From Piper betle (lineage: Eukaryota > Streptophyta > Magnoliopsida > Piperales > Piperaceae), in assembly GCA_033002965.1 (NCBI GenBank), contig JAURVB010014787.1, positions 62,001-126,000 on the forward strand: a stretch of DNA of 64,000 bases, read 5' to 3'. How positions within the stretch are numbered: the stretch's first letter is position 1; every line of letters starts with the position of its first letter. Both the position numbers and the translations under genes were made by a program. The notes under the pieces were generated by a model. The model was not told where the DNA came from. It did not search any database and saw nothing but the letters and a program-made list of their open reading frames with translations. Shown here piece after piece: positions 1-12,200 of the stretch.

Positions 1-88
1 CAATCGGTTCCTTTCTTCTTCTTTAAATCCATTCTATTTTCCTCAGAGCAAGAGAGAAGGGGACAGTCTCAATAGTGGCAAGTGAAAT

Positions 89-223
89 ATGAGGGAGGGG
101 AGCAATAGCCGCGAGGGTGGAGGCGGCAATAAAGTGATGCAAGCCAAGGTTGACACAATGCTCCGAGTGATGCGAGGTCTTGGTTGGAATAAGCATGCGG
201 CGGCCACCGAGGACGATATAAAG
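89..223 (+). CDS. Possible first exon of an unrecognised gene (truncated)
   Basis: An ATG at 89 opens 45 codons with a Gly/Ser/Asn-rich start (MREGSNSREGGGGNK), then a more ordinary segment (KVDTMLRVMRGLGWNKH) ending in DDIK. A possible splice donor (AAG then GTACCG) follows at 223/224. The GC-rich codons and a pyrimidine-rich leader contrast with the AT-rich surroundings. No continuation is found: a LINE relic begins about 300 bp downstream. I do not recognise the family. It may be the 5' end of a gene broken by insertion, or a chance open frame. Confidence 0.2.
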
Positions 224-539
224 GTACCGCCTTTTCTTTCTCTTTATGCCTCCTCGTCTCCCCGACGTTTCGCTTCATGCGGCGGGATGGTCTATGCGCA
301 CCCTGGGCATGGATCATCCTCGCCATGAAATTTATATCCAACACGTTTAAGGTGGATACTTTGATTGAAGCCTAGGACAGTTACCAAATGAAGAGAGAAC
401 ATCAAATTCGATAATTAATTAATTAGTTACTTACATTTTATGGTTAGGTTGGCGCCGAGACCGTCCCGCCACACGCTTCGCTTCATCTCACCCAATCCAA
501 GCCTCGATTCCAAGTGTATGCTAAAATGCTAGAAAAATT

Positions 540-1325
540 TTAAAACTGTTAAAACGCTGGTGCATGCTCTTTGTAGATGATATGGTATTGATTGATAAAA
601 AGGAGTAGAGAGTAAGTTGCGATTATGTGGAGATATATTAGAAGCACAGATGGGCTGGAAGGAGAGAGGATTCTTTTATTCATTTAGAGAATCACGAGTT
701 ATCCTAAAAAAAGACATTTTAAACACTTACTCTATGATAGATGCGAACTGAGGATATTGATGAGAATGTCAATTGTAAGATTGCAATTGGATATCTAAAA
801 TGGAGAGCAATATCAGGGGTACTTTGTGATAAACGGATTCTTATTAAGTTAAATGATAAATTTTATGAGATTGATATCATCTTGGTGGTATTTTATGAGA
901 CTAAATATTGGGCTATAAAATGAAGACAAATTGATAAAATGAAAGTAGACTAGATGTGTATGCTAAGATAGATATCTTGTAAGACTCTCAAGGATTGAGT
1001 ACCAACTCATACTATACTACCACAATGAGAGATCACACCCAATGAAAAGAAAATGTGTATATACAAATTACGCTACTTTAGACTTGTGCAAAAACATTTC
1101 TTAGATACGGTTGTAAAGAAATATATTATGTAATTTTGTCATTATTCGAAAAAGGGACGGGGTAAGCCGAAAACAACTTGGATGGAAACAATAAAAAAAT
1201 ACATGAAAATTTTGGAACTAAGTATTAATATGGTTTACGACCAAGATGAAATGGAAATAAAAAATTTATAGTCCAACCTCAATTTATTGGGAGCACGAGG
1301 GTGATGAACATGATGATTATTAATT
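540..1325 (+). mobile_element. LINE (non-LTR retrotransposon) 3' relic, reverse-transcriptase C-terminus
   Basis: Translation in shifting frames gives the well-known tail of plant LINE reverse transcriptases. A DDMVLIDKKR block (catalytic-site neighbourhood) lies near 575-605. LKWRAISGVLCDKRILIKL and FYETKYWAIK follow at about 800-920, then KGTG and VQPQFIGSTRVM, with the end near 1320. Stops and frameshifts interrupt it everywhere (the longest open stretch is 741-923), so it is dead. The copy is 5'-truncated, as is usual for LINEs. Confidence 0.75.
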
Positions 1326-3300
1326 GATCATGTTGAGGGAAATATCACCAATGGACTAACAAACATCAATAAATAAAATTTATAATTAAATATAAACCCC
1401 AAACAAAGTAATATTTATTAAAATTTGTACATTAAGTAGGAATGTATTAATGAGACATTTACTTGTGGGAAGGAGCAATTATAGTTTATTATGATTTAGG
1501 GAGAGAATATCACTTATAATGTGAGGGAGGGGGATAAAGTATTTTTAATGGCCCAACCCAATTAGTATAAATTGATGAACTTAGTCATCTCTTTAAAAAT
1601 TATTAAACAAGTTAAAAATCTTAAACATGTTCTCACTAATATATTTAATCTTTAATTGGTAGGTATTGGTTGTGGAATTAACTTAATTTTTGAGGATATT
1701 ATAATATTAAAGGTTTGACACTGCTTGGAATGCCTTACAAAAGTATTTTAACATGGGGAGAGATTTGGTTTACTTAGGAAATATAATGGGTTTGGTTTGG
1801 GTTGAGAATAATTTAATATATATAGATTTGGGTTAGTGAAAGGAGCAATTTGTTTTAGAGACAAACCCTATATGAGATGAACATGAGAAGAGTTTTCTCC
1901 ACCATCGTTGTCGCTGGCGTTGCCACCCTAACACCACTGTCGCTATTGCCGTTGCCGCTACCATTGAGTTGTCATAGCCGTTCCTCCCTCCTTTTTGGGT
2001 GATTATTATCCCCCTCACCATCCCTTTCCCCCACACCTCTCGTCTATTTCCCCTTTCTATGAGTAGTTTTTACTGCCAATATTTAATCCCTCCCCCTCCC
2101 CCTCCCCTCCTCCCCCCTCCCGTCTTTCTTAGTCTTTCTTATATGTCATCAATGAATAATATATTTTTAAATATTTTAATTGATAATATAGATAGACTAT
2201 GTTGTAAAATAAAGTGTATATACCGAGCCCCTTTTTTATTATTTTGTATGTGCAAGGAATAAATAGTATACTCATTGACATTGTATAAACCTTGTAAATG
2301 TCATATATATGACACCTACAATACAATTAATGGTATATTTCTAAAATATTTATTTATCAGCTTGATAACTAGTAATATAGGTGGACTATATAATCATTTA
2401 AAGTACACATTGTATGCTCACTTTTGTACTATTTTATGTGTCAAAAATAAATATTCATTATGCAACTTATAATTTCTATCTTATGAAATATGCAAGTACT
2501 ATTGATGCCATATTGTAGAGAAAGTATATATTAATGATGACACTTTAAACGCCACCGATCACAATACTTATTAGGTTGTACAACCCGGGCTACACCCGGG
2601 GTTTTAACCATTTGATTGACTCGACTTGGTTTAGTTTAGTTTGGCTTGATCCGAGCTTTATTAATCAGATATTGTCGGGAACTGATTATTCGATTAATAT
2701 TTTTACTGTACCATAAAATGTACTAAGTTGCTTATTGACTTTAAAGATTGATTCATTACCATTAGAAGGGTGTCCAGGGTTTTCTACGTTACAAAGAAGA
2801 TAAGTTGGGTGGGTTGGGTTGGGATTTTGGGTGGGACGTTCATGATGGGACAGGACAGAGAAGGGGGAGGGGAAAATGGAGGGAAGAAGGGAGGTGTGGT
2901 GTTCAACATCGGTAGGAAAGGGGTGGGAGGTGGTGCTAGTGGCGCAGTGGGTTGAAAGCTAAGGGCAACAGAATCAACCACGGTTTGGAGGACACCCATG
3001 GTCGGTAGGAACCACTGTTAGACGGCGATTGTGAGTCCATCATTCCTATCTTTTTCCATCATAAGATTTAATCTTTTAGTTTTTTTTGTCCGTGTATGTA
3101 TGGAAGAAAGATTTCTTATCCGGTCAAGTAACTTGGTATTTAATGCATTTTAAGGTTGGTTGGTGGGTATTGCAATGACTTAATTAATAACATATTGTGA
3201 GTTTGTAATCAATTGTCTTTCTATAATAAATGAGATGATGTGAGATATATGCATATTAATTATTTTTTGATTGTATTAAATTTTGTAGCAGTGATGAAGT
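1326..3300. other. AT-rich intergenic DNA, no gene seen
   Basis: No coding segment is supported. A polypyrimidine run (CCCTCC-type) lies at about 2085-2125. Two diverged ~190-bp direct repeats start near 2150 and 2335; both contain a GGACTAT/AGACTAT block followed by a TTTTGTA...AATAAAT stretch, like a decayed satellite or duplicated repeat. Short open frames on either strand here are low-complexity. Confidence 0.5.
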
Positions 3301-5580
3301 CATTACCAGGAACCGTTGAATTTATTTTTCAATGGAGAAATTAATGGGCTTGATTTTGTTGGGGGAAAAGATACGTGGCTGATAGTTGAAAGGTTTATAA
3401 AATTTTCTGGCCTTCTTGACAAAATGCTTTGAGAGTTTGAATGGAAGTTATTTTGCCCTGTTTGCCTAGGTGTACAGGACAAAGGATGATGAGGATAGAT
3501 AAAGTTTAATGACGTTTGTGGATAATAAAGTTTTAAATAGATTGATAATCTATGCAATGAAATACTGGGACAACAATGAAAGAGGCCCAAAATTGAGTCA
3601 TAATGTTAACAAAGAACCTATGATAGAAGATGTAGTTGTGAAGAAGGGTAAGACGAGGGCATAAGGGAATTATCAGTAATATCTCTCTCAATTGTTGAAG
3701 TTTGATTTTATTAAGTTTGTCATAATTTATAATAGAGATGTTTTGATCTATCTATCAGATAGCGACGAAGAATTCGGTGGCATGAATGATGAGGCATGTG
3801 ATAACTATTACGTTGTAGATGGGTACGTTTGTAATATTGAATGATATATTATTGTTGTTTATCATTTATGATATATAATATTAATATTATACATTTTTTA
3901 TAAAATATGGCAAAATGATCAAATGAATTCTACATGGTTGTGTATGTGCACATATTGATCAATAAATTTTGTTTCATGATGATAAGACGGGCTGAGGGAG
4001 ACATCACAATGAATGTTAGTGTGTAGCGACCCGACCTAATGTATAATATAATGGCATAAGTCAACTTCTCAAATATGGTTAACAAAGTTAAAGGTCTATA
4101 ATCTATTATAACTAATAAACAAAATCTTATCTAAGTAGGTATTACATGCAGGATTTAACAATCCGCCTATTTTAGAAAATTTTATTTTTCAAAATTTCGA
4201 CAATTGACCCTTAGCTAGCCCTAGCCCATCTCTTTTTCTTCCAGTGACTAATTATTTAGCCAACGTCCTTAATCTAGCCTACCATCTAATACGAAATTAG
4301 GTTGTTTTGATATTATTTGTAATAATTTAGTCAAAAGTGCAATGTAATAGGCCTAAGCCATCTTTTAAAAGGTGGTTAACCAAGTTGAAGATTTATAGTT
4401 CATTTTCACTTATAAACAACATTTTATCTCAATAAATATTAAATATGAGATTAAATTGAGGGATCTCACATAGTGAATCTAAAAAAATAGTTGTAGGTGC
4501 ATGCGTTGGGGGCACTAACGGTTGATGAGACGAGAGGAACATAGAAGGATGTAGATGACTACATTCATGATAAACGAAGTGAGTTGGGCTATGGAGAATT
4601 GTACCTAACCAATGAAGGTCTCATGCAAGATATCCATATGAACCTTGAAGATGATGATTGTTGGGATGATCAGAGAATTACTCCATCAATTAAAATGTAT
4701 GTGATGTCTACATATGTACACAGTTTAATCTATTTGAATTTCTTCACTTGAAATGATACTTGACGTTAACCTTACTTCTTGATTATATTGTAGTGAAGAT
4801 GAAGTGGAATATATAAGATCAGACAAAAGTGAAGGTTATAGTGGAAATGAGTTACAAATAGTTGGAGGTATTGAGGACAACAATGATAAAATTGTTTTAA
4901 TAGAGAACAATTGGTGGGAGACGGATCCTATTGATAAGAATATGCATTTTGTGCATTGGAGGGTCCCGTGCTAGCAAAAAACCGACATATTACATGAGGG
5001 TGTAAATTTTCAAGGTATGAACGACATTAAGAAGGCTCTAGTATATGTGTGCATTGCCCGAATTATGAGCATCAAGTGATAGAATGCAAAAGAACAAGGT
5101 ATTCTGTTGCAAAGATTGGGCATGCACGCGGAAGGAAACAACTCGCATGGATGAAGATCATGTGTTGTTAAGCAAGTATTGTGGAGAGGACGCGTGTGGG
5201 AATTCGAAGTTGGATAAAGGCCACAAAAAATGTACTTCTGAGTAGATAGCAGAAAAAAAGTATAGGTTTGTTTAATGAAGGGATTCATGTGACTACCCTC
5301 CAGATTAGGCAGTACATAATGCATCAATATAAGGCAAATCCCAACTACAAAAAGTGTTTCAAGGCAAAAGATTTTATTCTTGAAAAAATATTTGGAAATC
5401 AAGTCGTATCATGTCAGATGTTATCCCTATGGTGTGGAACTGAAAATGGAAAATCCCGGTACGTGTATTTGGTACCATATAGACCAACATATATACTATA
5501 TAATAGTAACCTCATTAACAAATCCATGAAACATTACTCAATTATAGGTAACATTCTTCACGTTCATATTTGATAACATA
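3300..5580 (+). mobile_element. Decayed Mutator-like (MULE) transposase relic
   Basis: Fragments read in order along the plus strand match the N-terminal part of plant MULE transposases. An acidic block (SDSDEEFGGMNDEACD, about 3755-3800) is followed by EDEVEYIRSDKSEGYSG and WWETDPIDKNMHF (about 4797-4960). Next come HEGVNFQGMNDIKKALVYVC, then VIECKRTRYSVAK (about 4995-5115), typical of the MuDR N-terminal region. LQIRQYIMHQYKANPNYKK (about 5300-5350) matches the following linker. In-frame stops and shifts are frequent, and the catalytic DDE region is absent. A TRIM element at 4022-4470 splits it. Confidence 0.55.
4022..4470 (-). mobile_element. TRIM (miniature LTR retrotransposon), diverged copy with perfect TSD
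   Basis: Two direct repeats of about 150 bp (4022 to about 4160, and 4318-4470) run TGTAG/TGTAATAA... to ...GATCTCACA on the plus strand and enclose a ~155-bp non-coding spacer. Identical 5-bp flanks TAGTG (4017-4021 and 4471-4475) are the target-site duplication. It is an older relative of the TRIMs at 52252 and 53180, whose better-kept primer-binding site shows that the element reads on the minus strand. It lies inside the MULE relic, so it inserted later. Confidence 0.75.
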
Positions 5581-6857
5581 TATGATATGGATTGCAAACA
5601 TATCTAAGAATCAAACACTATTTTGACTGTCATTTTGGTATCGAACTTGCTCTGGTCAAACCCATTTCCACCAATTAGTCATCTACCGTTGACTTTCCTT
5701 AATCCGGCCTCTCTTCCATTTTGGTTAGTCTCTTTTCTAGGTTATCACCGAGTGACCTCAACCTTTTGTTTTCCCTTTCTAGCTGTCAAATCTTCTGAAT
5801 CTCAAGTGGATTATGCCCACTTAATCCGGCCTCCCTTCCATGTTTCCCACCGGGTACTTTATATTCTTTTATAACCTAGAACATTCAACAAATTGGTTTA
5901 ATAATTCATTTAACACTTGCTCTCTTATAATAATATGATAAAATGTACCTATTCTGGTCTTAATCGCAGAAAAATATCGTCATAGTACACATTCATCTTA
6001 TAAGTACATTTTTTTCGTACTTTATTTTGGTCCTTTGCGGCCATTCTATTTTCCTTCTTAATCCTTTAGCAGTGTGGGGACACATCCACACCACCGTCTC
6101 ATTAGTAGTCTTACATTAAGGAATGGGATGTGCCACAATTTACTGTGATCTGAAAACCAAATCTGGATACATATACAAAACAATACATAGACTTGATTAC
6201 AAAATATGTCAAATAAATCAATATGAACAAATAAAAAACACATAATAAATACCTGTATTATAAATGATGCACTGCATATATAGGGGCATATATAGTTGCT
6301 CTTGGCAAATAACATCGTAGCAAATATGAAAGCAATGTATAACCGAACTACATTTCTCACATCTGATCCCTCCTGTTCAATCACATCCTTCAACTTTTTC
6401 AAAATGTTATTGGCAATCATCTGCTCCTTTTCAAAGAGGTCATTCTCTAATGTAGATTGTCACTTTCCCTTTAACCTTGGAATACGGGTGCCCATATTTT
6501 TTAACCAGTGAAAGAGATTAGAATGTCTCCCACTTTCAAATAACTTTTTTGTATACCCATCTTTCAATTAATTGATGGACTACAACACTTGAAAAATACA
6601 TATCATGCATCTCCACTAACTCCATAAATGGAGTTCTCAACATTTCTTTGCGTCATTCAGTTAAGTTCAACGAATGCAGCTCAACCATTCTTGTTGGCTT
6701 GCAATATGTGTTAGTTGTGGTGTCCAACTCCTTCACATATAAGAGGGCACAAACAACCGTGTTCTTTTACAACAATAATGTTAGTGCACTTCATATTATT
6801 TTTTCTTATCATATATAATATTTATCTCATCTGCACCTAATCTCCTATGGGCTAGCC
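5581..6857. other. Intergenic DNA, no gene seen
   Basis: No supported gene. A short imperfect direct repeat occurs at about 5690-5720 and 5820-5840 (TTAATCCGGCCTCCCTTCCA-like). The open frame on the minus strand at 6058-6420 has no recognisable domain and a skewed composition. Confidence 0.4.
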
Positions 6858-7853
6858 CTCTGTTACACGAATCGGCCGATTCCGTGCTAAATCGGCCAAT
6901 TTAAATCGGATCGGCGCGATGCCGATCCGTTCGACGTCGGTCGCCCGAATTGGCCTCGAAATCGGCCGAGTTCGGCCAATTCCAACCGATTTAACGCAAA
7001 ATCGGAATCGGCCGATTTAAATCGGAATCGGTGTTTTTAATGAAATTACTAAAATACCCTAGGTATGATTTTTATTAAATTATTTAAGCATGGGTAAAAT
7101 GGTAATTTGGATTTTAAAAACCTAAAATCAAACCCGCTCCCCCCACGCCGTCGCCGCTCGTCCGCCCGCCCGTCGCCGCTCGTCCGCCCGCCCGCCGCCG
7201 CTCGTCCGCCCGCCCGCCCGCCCGCCGCCGCCCCGTTTCTGCCCTCAGTCGTGCTCCCCGACTCCGGGCTCGGCGCCGATCGGGCTACCGACCTCGCCGC
7301 CGACCTCGCAACGTCGCCGCCGAAGTGTGGCCGGACCGAATCGGGCTGTGACGCACGAATCGCCGCGACTCGCCGCCGACTCGCCGCTGCTCCGGGCTGC
7401 TGATTGTTCGTCCGACCGGGCTGCCGACATCCTCCGACATCGCCGCCGCGAGACTCGCCGCCGACCGGGCCGGCGGCGGCGGCAAGGGTAAAGAGTGGCA
7501 TTCTCGTAATTAAAAGTTGACTCGTGTCTAACTCGAGTCAAAAAAATAATTAATTCTAAATAATTTAAAAAAATCTTAAAAAATATTTAAAAATATCAGA
7601 AACTATAATACACAGAATAATATCAAAATAACATCAATACCCAATTTTAATATATTTATATTATAAATTGTCAAATTATTATATATGACCGATTAAATTA
7701 ATTTAGACCGATTCAACTGAACCGATTCTTGACCGATTCAGATCGATTCTTGGCCAATTTAGACCGATTCCAATTCCGATTCCGACTCCCTAGAAAACCG
7801 ATTCCGATTCCGACTCCCTGGAAAACCGATTCCGATTCCGATTCGTGCAACCA
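6858..7853. mobile_element. Non-autonomous TIR transposon with 10-bp target duplications
   Basis: The direct repeat TGGGCTAGCC flanks a 996-bp block exactly (6848-6857 and 7854-7863). Just inside are inverted ends, GTTACACGAATCGG on the left against GTTGCACGAATCGG read inward from the right (13 of 14). Many subterminal copies of ATCGG/CCGAT follow at both ends. The core (about 7130-7500) is a GC-rich CCGCC/CGCCG stretch with no real gene; its long frames on both strands are composition artefacts. A 9-11-bp duplication points to Mutator-like insertion, but a hAT origin with an 8-bp duplication inside the palindrome cannot be excluded. Confidence 0.7.
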
Positions 7854-7863
7854 TGGGCTAGCC

Positions 7864-9030
7864 ACGTTCACCCTAATATTAATTAGCATCTTCGAAACCA
7901 TAATTCCTCGACTTATTGATGAATATACAACTAAATAAAAGCCCTTTGTCAATAAAATATAAACATTTTTCCGCGACATGTAGTTCAACTATTAGTAATT
8001 TTTCCCCCCACACCTCCCTAATAAAACACCTGTCGGAAAAAACCTAATCATACTTCCACGAGTAGTCATTATCCTCTTCCTTTGTGCTTTCCTTGTGAGA
8101 ATTTGTTCACTACTGCAAAAGACAAACATCCACTAGACGAGTAAAACAAACTTATTTCAATATAGTTTTACATTTCGCACAGTAAAAAATTCAAAATAAT
8201 TTCAAATATTAACAAATTATGTAGAAAATTATAACTTTTACATAATATCAACTCCTAAAATGATTGCAGACTGATGAATATATTATACAAAGAGCACAAA
8301 TCAGTCAGAATCTTTTACATAATATCAGCTCCTAAAATGATTGCAAATTGAAGAAACATATTTTACAAAGAGCACAAATCAATCAGAACAACTCTCTAAT
8401 ATGGCTGATCTACAAACCTCTGTTTAAACATCAATAGATTGCTTTTACTTAATAATCAAAATTGTTGAGAACAATTCTAAGAATTACATGGCTGATCTAT
8501 TTACACAGGCAATTAATAATAACATATAACAGTAAGTGTAAATGTCAAAAATCCAACAAAGAAACAAGCTTCGAAAACTTGAAACCCAATAGAAGAAGAG
8601 GCAGAATCAAATCTTGCTTCTAGGTGGCCTTCACTCCAAGGGAAAGAATGAATCTCATAAGAAACTCGAGTTTTCAGCCTCACTGGATCAAAGATCATTC
8701 AAACTTGCTGGCCCTTGACAGAAATAGTCAGATTCTTTCATGGGATATGTAAACCTTTAATCCAATTAAGCCATTATCATAAAAGTAGTTAAATTGCTCC
8801 CTACAAAAACTGGGTTCCGCCGTGCCTTTAATGGCTAGTCTTTTAACCACGACATCAAAAAAGTGGGCATAATGAACCAGCAACCAAGCGATTGTGGCAG
8901 AAAACTCATTTTCAAGGACAGTACAGTACAAACTTTGCACTCATAACAAGTCCAACACCATGCCACGGAGAATAAAGTTCTGTTTGCCGTAGCAGTAGCT
9001 TTCATTATAATCATATAAAAAATTTTGCTC
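7864..9030. other. 3' flank and probable 3' UTR of the sacsin-like gene
   Basis: The minus-strand stop is at 9031-9033, so the 3' UTR must lie just below it, probably within about 8700-9030. I cannot fix the polyadenylation site. The rest is AT-rich, with the 77-bp duplication at 8235-8388 and no gene. Confidence 0.4.
8235..8388. repeat. 77-bp tandem duplication
   Basis: Two adjacent units begin CTTTTACATAATATCA (8235 and 8312). Both continue through a CTCCTAAAATGATTGCA block and an AGAGCACAAATCA block, differing at a handful of positions. It lies in the 3' flank of the sacsin-like gene. Nothing suggests it is coding. Confidence 0.8.
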
Positions 9031-9228
9031 TTAGGGCCTGAAAATTCTCAGCATTTTAGAAACCTTAAGTCGGCAAAATGGGCAACGTGAAATAGCGGTG
9101 GAACATCTGTTGCATAAGACATGTCCACAAGGAGTTAAGGCTGTGTCAATTTCAGCATTTAGACATATACGGCACGTCCAAGCCGTCTTAGCAGATTCTG
9201 CTTCCTTCACAGCAGCATCTGCCTTTTC
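9031..9228 (-). other. C3HC4 RING finger (last exon of the sacsin-like gene)
   Basis: The last exon encodes a short coiled segment (EKADAAVKEAESAKTAW) and then CRICLNAEIDT...CGHVLCNRC...RCPFC, ending LRIFRP and TAA. The cysteine/histidine spacing is C-x2-C-x11-C-x-H-x2-C-x2-C-x6-C-x2-C, a complete cross-brace. Together with the helix of the preceding exon (ALTLQEELRESQAVLLLEQ) it forms the coiled-coil-RING tail seen in plant but not animal sacsins. E3 ligase activity is inferred from the domain. Confidence 0.9.
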
Positions 9229-12200
9229 CTGCAAATAACATTATCATTAGCCATTTCCCCAAATAAAACTCTACAGTTCATAAAAATTATGCAAGGTAAA
9301 CTTGGCAAATAAAAAGATAGCAGTTAAAAGTTACAATCACCTGTTCTAGCAAAAGAACAGCCTGGGATTCCCTTAGCTCTTCTTGCAGTGTTAACGCTGT
9401 TTGAAGTAGATTTTTCTTTTCAACATCCATGTTGATCCCAGCAGCTGACAACATTTCATAAACTGCATGCACCAATTCTGCTGAAGATATTCGGCCATGT
9501 TGTAGTTCATTAGTCACCTGTCCAAAATATAAAACCCTCTTAGTTGGGGATGAAGTCAGATCATAAAATTACTTCTGAAAACAAGCATACAGAAATGTCT
9601 CCAGAAACTGAACCTTGATTAGTATAGATTTCTCAGAGAATATTCGTAGTTATGACTATGATGAAGTGATTAGAAGATAAAATACACAAGCGCACACAAA
9701 CAAAAGGAATAATAACGGTACAAAGCTGAAAATTCCTCAATTCATCGCATTAAAACCTAATACAATGTATGGGATAGATAACAAATATTTATAAGCAAAA
9801 CAAGGAAGAGTCCAATAACTTCCCCTGAAAATAATTACAAAATAACGGAGAATATTCCAATTAAACTCAAATTCCTTATATAAGAATCAGTAAACATTAA
9901 GATTGTAAGGGACTAGATTGCCCTGCATCATATAGCTAACCTGAAATGTTGATTTGGCAGGACCATTATCATTTGATGCCAGAAGATGATCAACGTTCAC
10001 ATGCATCTGGCTTGGAACAGGAAATTCCGAAGTAGATCCTTCACCAGTGGATAACTGGCTTTTGAAAGACAAGACATGCGAAGAAAGAAGATGTTGTATT
10101 TCGCCAGGTCCTGTTTCCACCTTCAACCTATAGAGAGCTTGACCAGCAGATGGCCGCACATCCTCGAGGACATAGCCATATTTCAACTTATCCCCTTCCT
10201 TTCTTGACCTCCAAGCTATTATCTCGCCTTTGTAAAATGGTCTCAAGGGGTGAAACTGTACTTGCAGAGCGTCTTGTGGTAACAATATTCTACCAACCAG
10301 CTTTTCAATACTTCCACCTCCTACATTGTTCCAGTCAGATCCGAGTTTCAGTATATTGATGATTTCTTTCTCCGAACCCAGTGGGCTTGAAAATAAACAT
10401 CCAACAGGTAAAACACATGACAAGTCCAAAATGCGGCTCACAACAACAGCAATAACATCAAATATGGATATAAAGCTAGGAGGTTCAGCCAATAAAAAAA
10501 TACTGCTCTTCCTATCAATAAAATGAAGAGTTCGATTTTTTGATGCATGGCACCATTCAGGGACAACTGTAGCCTTTTTAAGGGTTATGTCCACAACCTT
10601 TGGATACAGCACAAACCTAGTGTGTATAGAACGGACAAATTTCATCTTGTCTGCCATAGATTTCAAATGGCGCTGTATCTGCTCAAAATTAACGACTTCA
10701 GATGCAAAAGAAGGATCAGATAGATTCTTCAAGACAGACCATAGTGAGGCGTGTAAATATTCACTCCTTAGCTTGTCCTTGATCATGTCCAAATGAACTT
10801 CTCCAAACTGATCCAATACCTCCAGCTCCTGCCCATGATCAAGTTCCTGTGGAATTATCAGATGCAGTTCAAATATAATAGTGAAGCCAACTATAAACAA
10901 AACCATACACTGGCAAAAAATAAAGTAATTAAAACAACCTGTACCTCAACTACAACTTCAGACAGCTTTTTTATTCCCAAAGTTGCACACATCTTCTTTG
11001 ATAGATCAGGGTGCGAAAATCTTAACAGTGAAGTATCTATGCTCCCGACAAACTGGTATCCCCAAGAATCAATATAAATACATGATCTTGCCAAAACAAG
11101 CCTACACCCATCATCAGGAACAATTAGTTCCATTGCCTTAATACTTTCATCAAACTTTTTTGAGGATCATCACAGATATAACTCAAAATTTCCATAACAG
11201 CTCGCAGCTCATTGGGATTCAACCTCTGATATCCACGTGACCTTTGAATTGTCACAAGGAGCTCTTTTGCATATGCAATGGAAAGAACATCTTGAAGCCC
11301 AATATCCTTTAATATTTTCAAAAACGGAAGGCAAAATGCAGGAAGCTCAAAAGCAAACGGGGAGAGATTGATGATTAAGCGAGTAAAGAGTGAGCTTGCT
11401 GTGACCAGACGAGTGCCATTGGCAACGGGTACAAATGAAACTTTCTCCAACTCTGATATATCTGCTAGAGAAACATACCTCAGCTATAGACAAATAAATT
11501 TAAAAAAATGATCACATTTACCCAGAGTCCTAGACAAGAATCCACCTATCTTAAGATCAATACTAAGCTGAAGCTAGCTGCCTTAGTCCAAGAAATGGAT
11601 GTCAACAATTCAAAAGATACTAGGTACATGCTTCCAATAAAAAAATAAAACACGTATCAAGTACTCAAGTCCACTTAAGCATGAACTTTATGCAGAACAA
11701 AATTACATATAATTGCAGAAAGAAAGAGAAACCCTGATTATATGTGGGCTGATTAGGCTGCCAATATCATAAAGTGGAATCCGCACTGGAATGACATACC
11801 TGCAGCAGATAGAGAGCTCCAAACACTATCCAGATATGTCAAAACTTCACAAGATGCTTCTTCTATGCTCTTCATGCCTGTTGAAGCGGGCCAATGTACC
11901 AGAGTGTCTTCACCTCCATTTGTTCCCATAACCTGAACCAAGTTTAGCATGTTGGACAATTAGGCAACAGAGATATCACAGAGATGTTTTAAATTTTTTT
12001 GAATGTGTTAAAATTATTTTTTGTAGTTATTTTGTTTGTCAAAGATGTTTATATCAATAAAAACCAAATATTAAAACATATAGTTAACTCATAAACACAT
12101 AACAAAGCAATGAATATACAGAAAAACATATTTAACCAAATCACGATCCTAGTTTCATCTTACCAGTCACAAATGATAAAAAAAGGTAACAAAACAACTA

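Noticed and set aside
7049..7541. Several long GC-rich open frames on both strands
   Set aside because: They overlap in all frames within the CCGCC-rich core of the TIR element, which is a composition effect.
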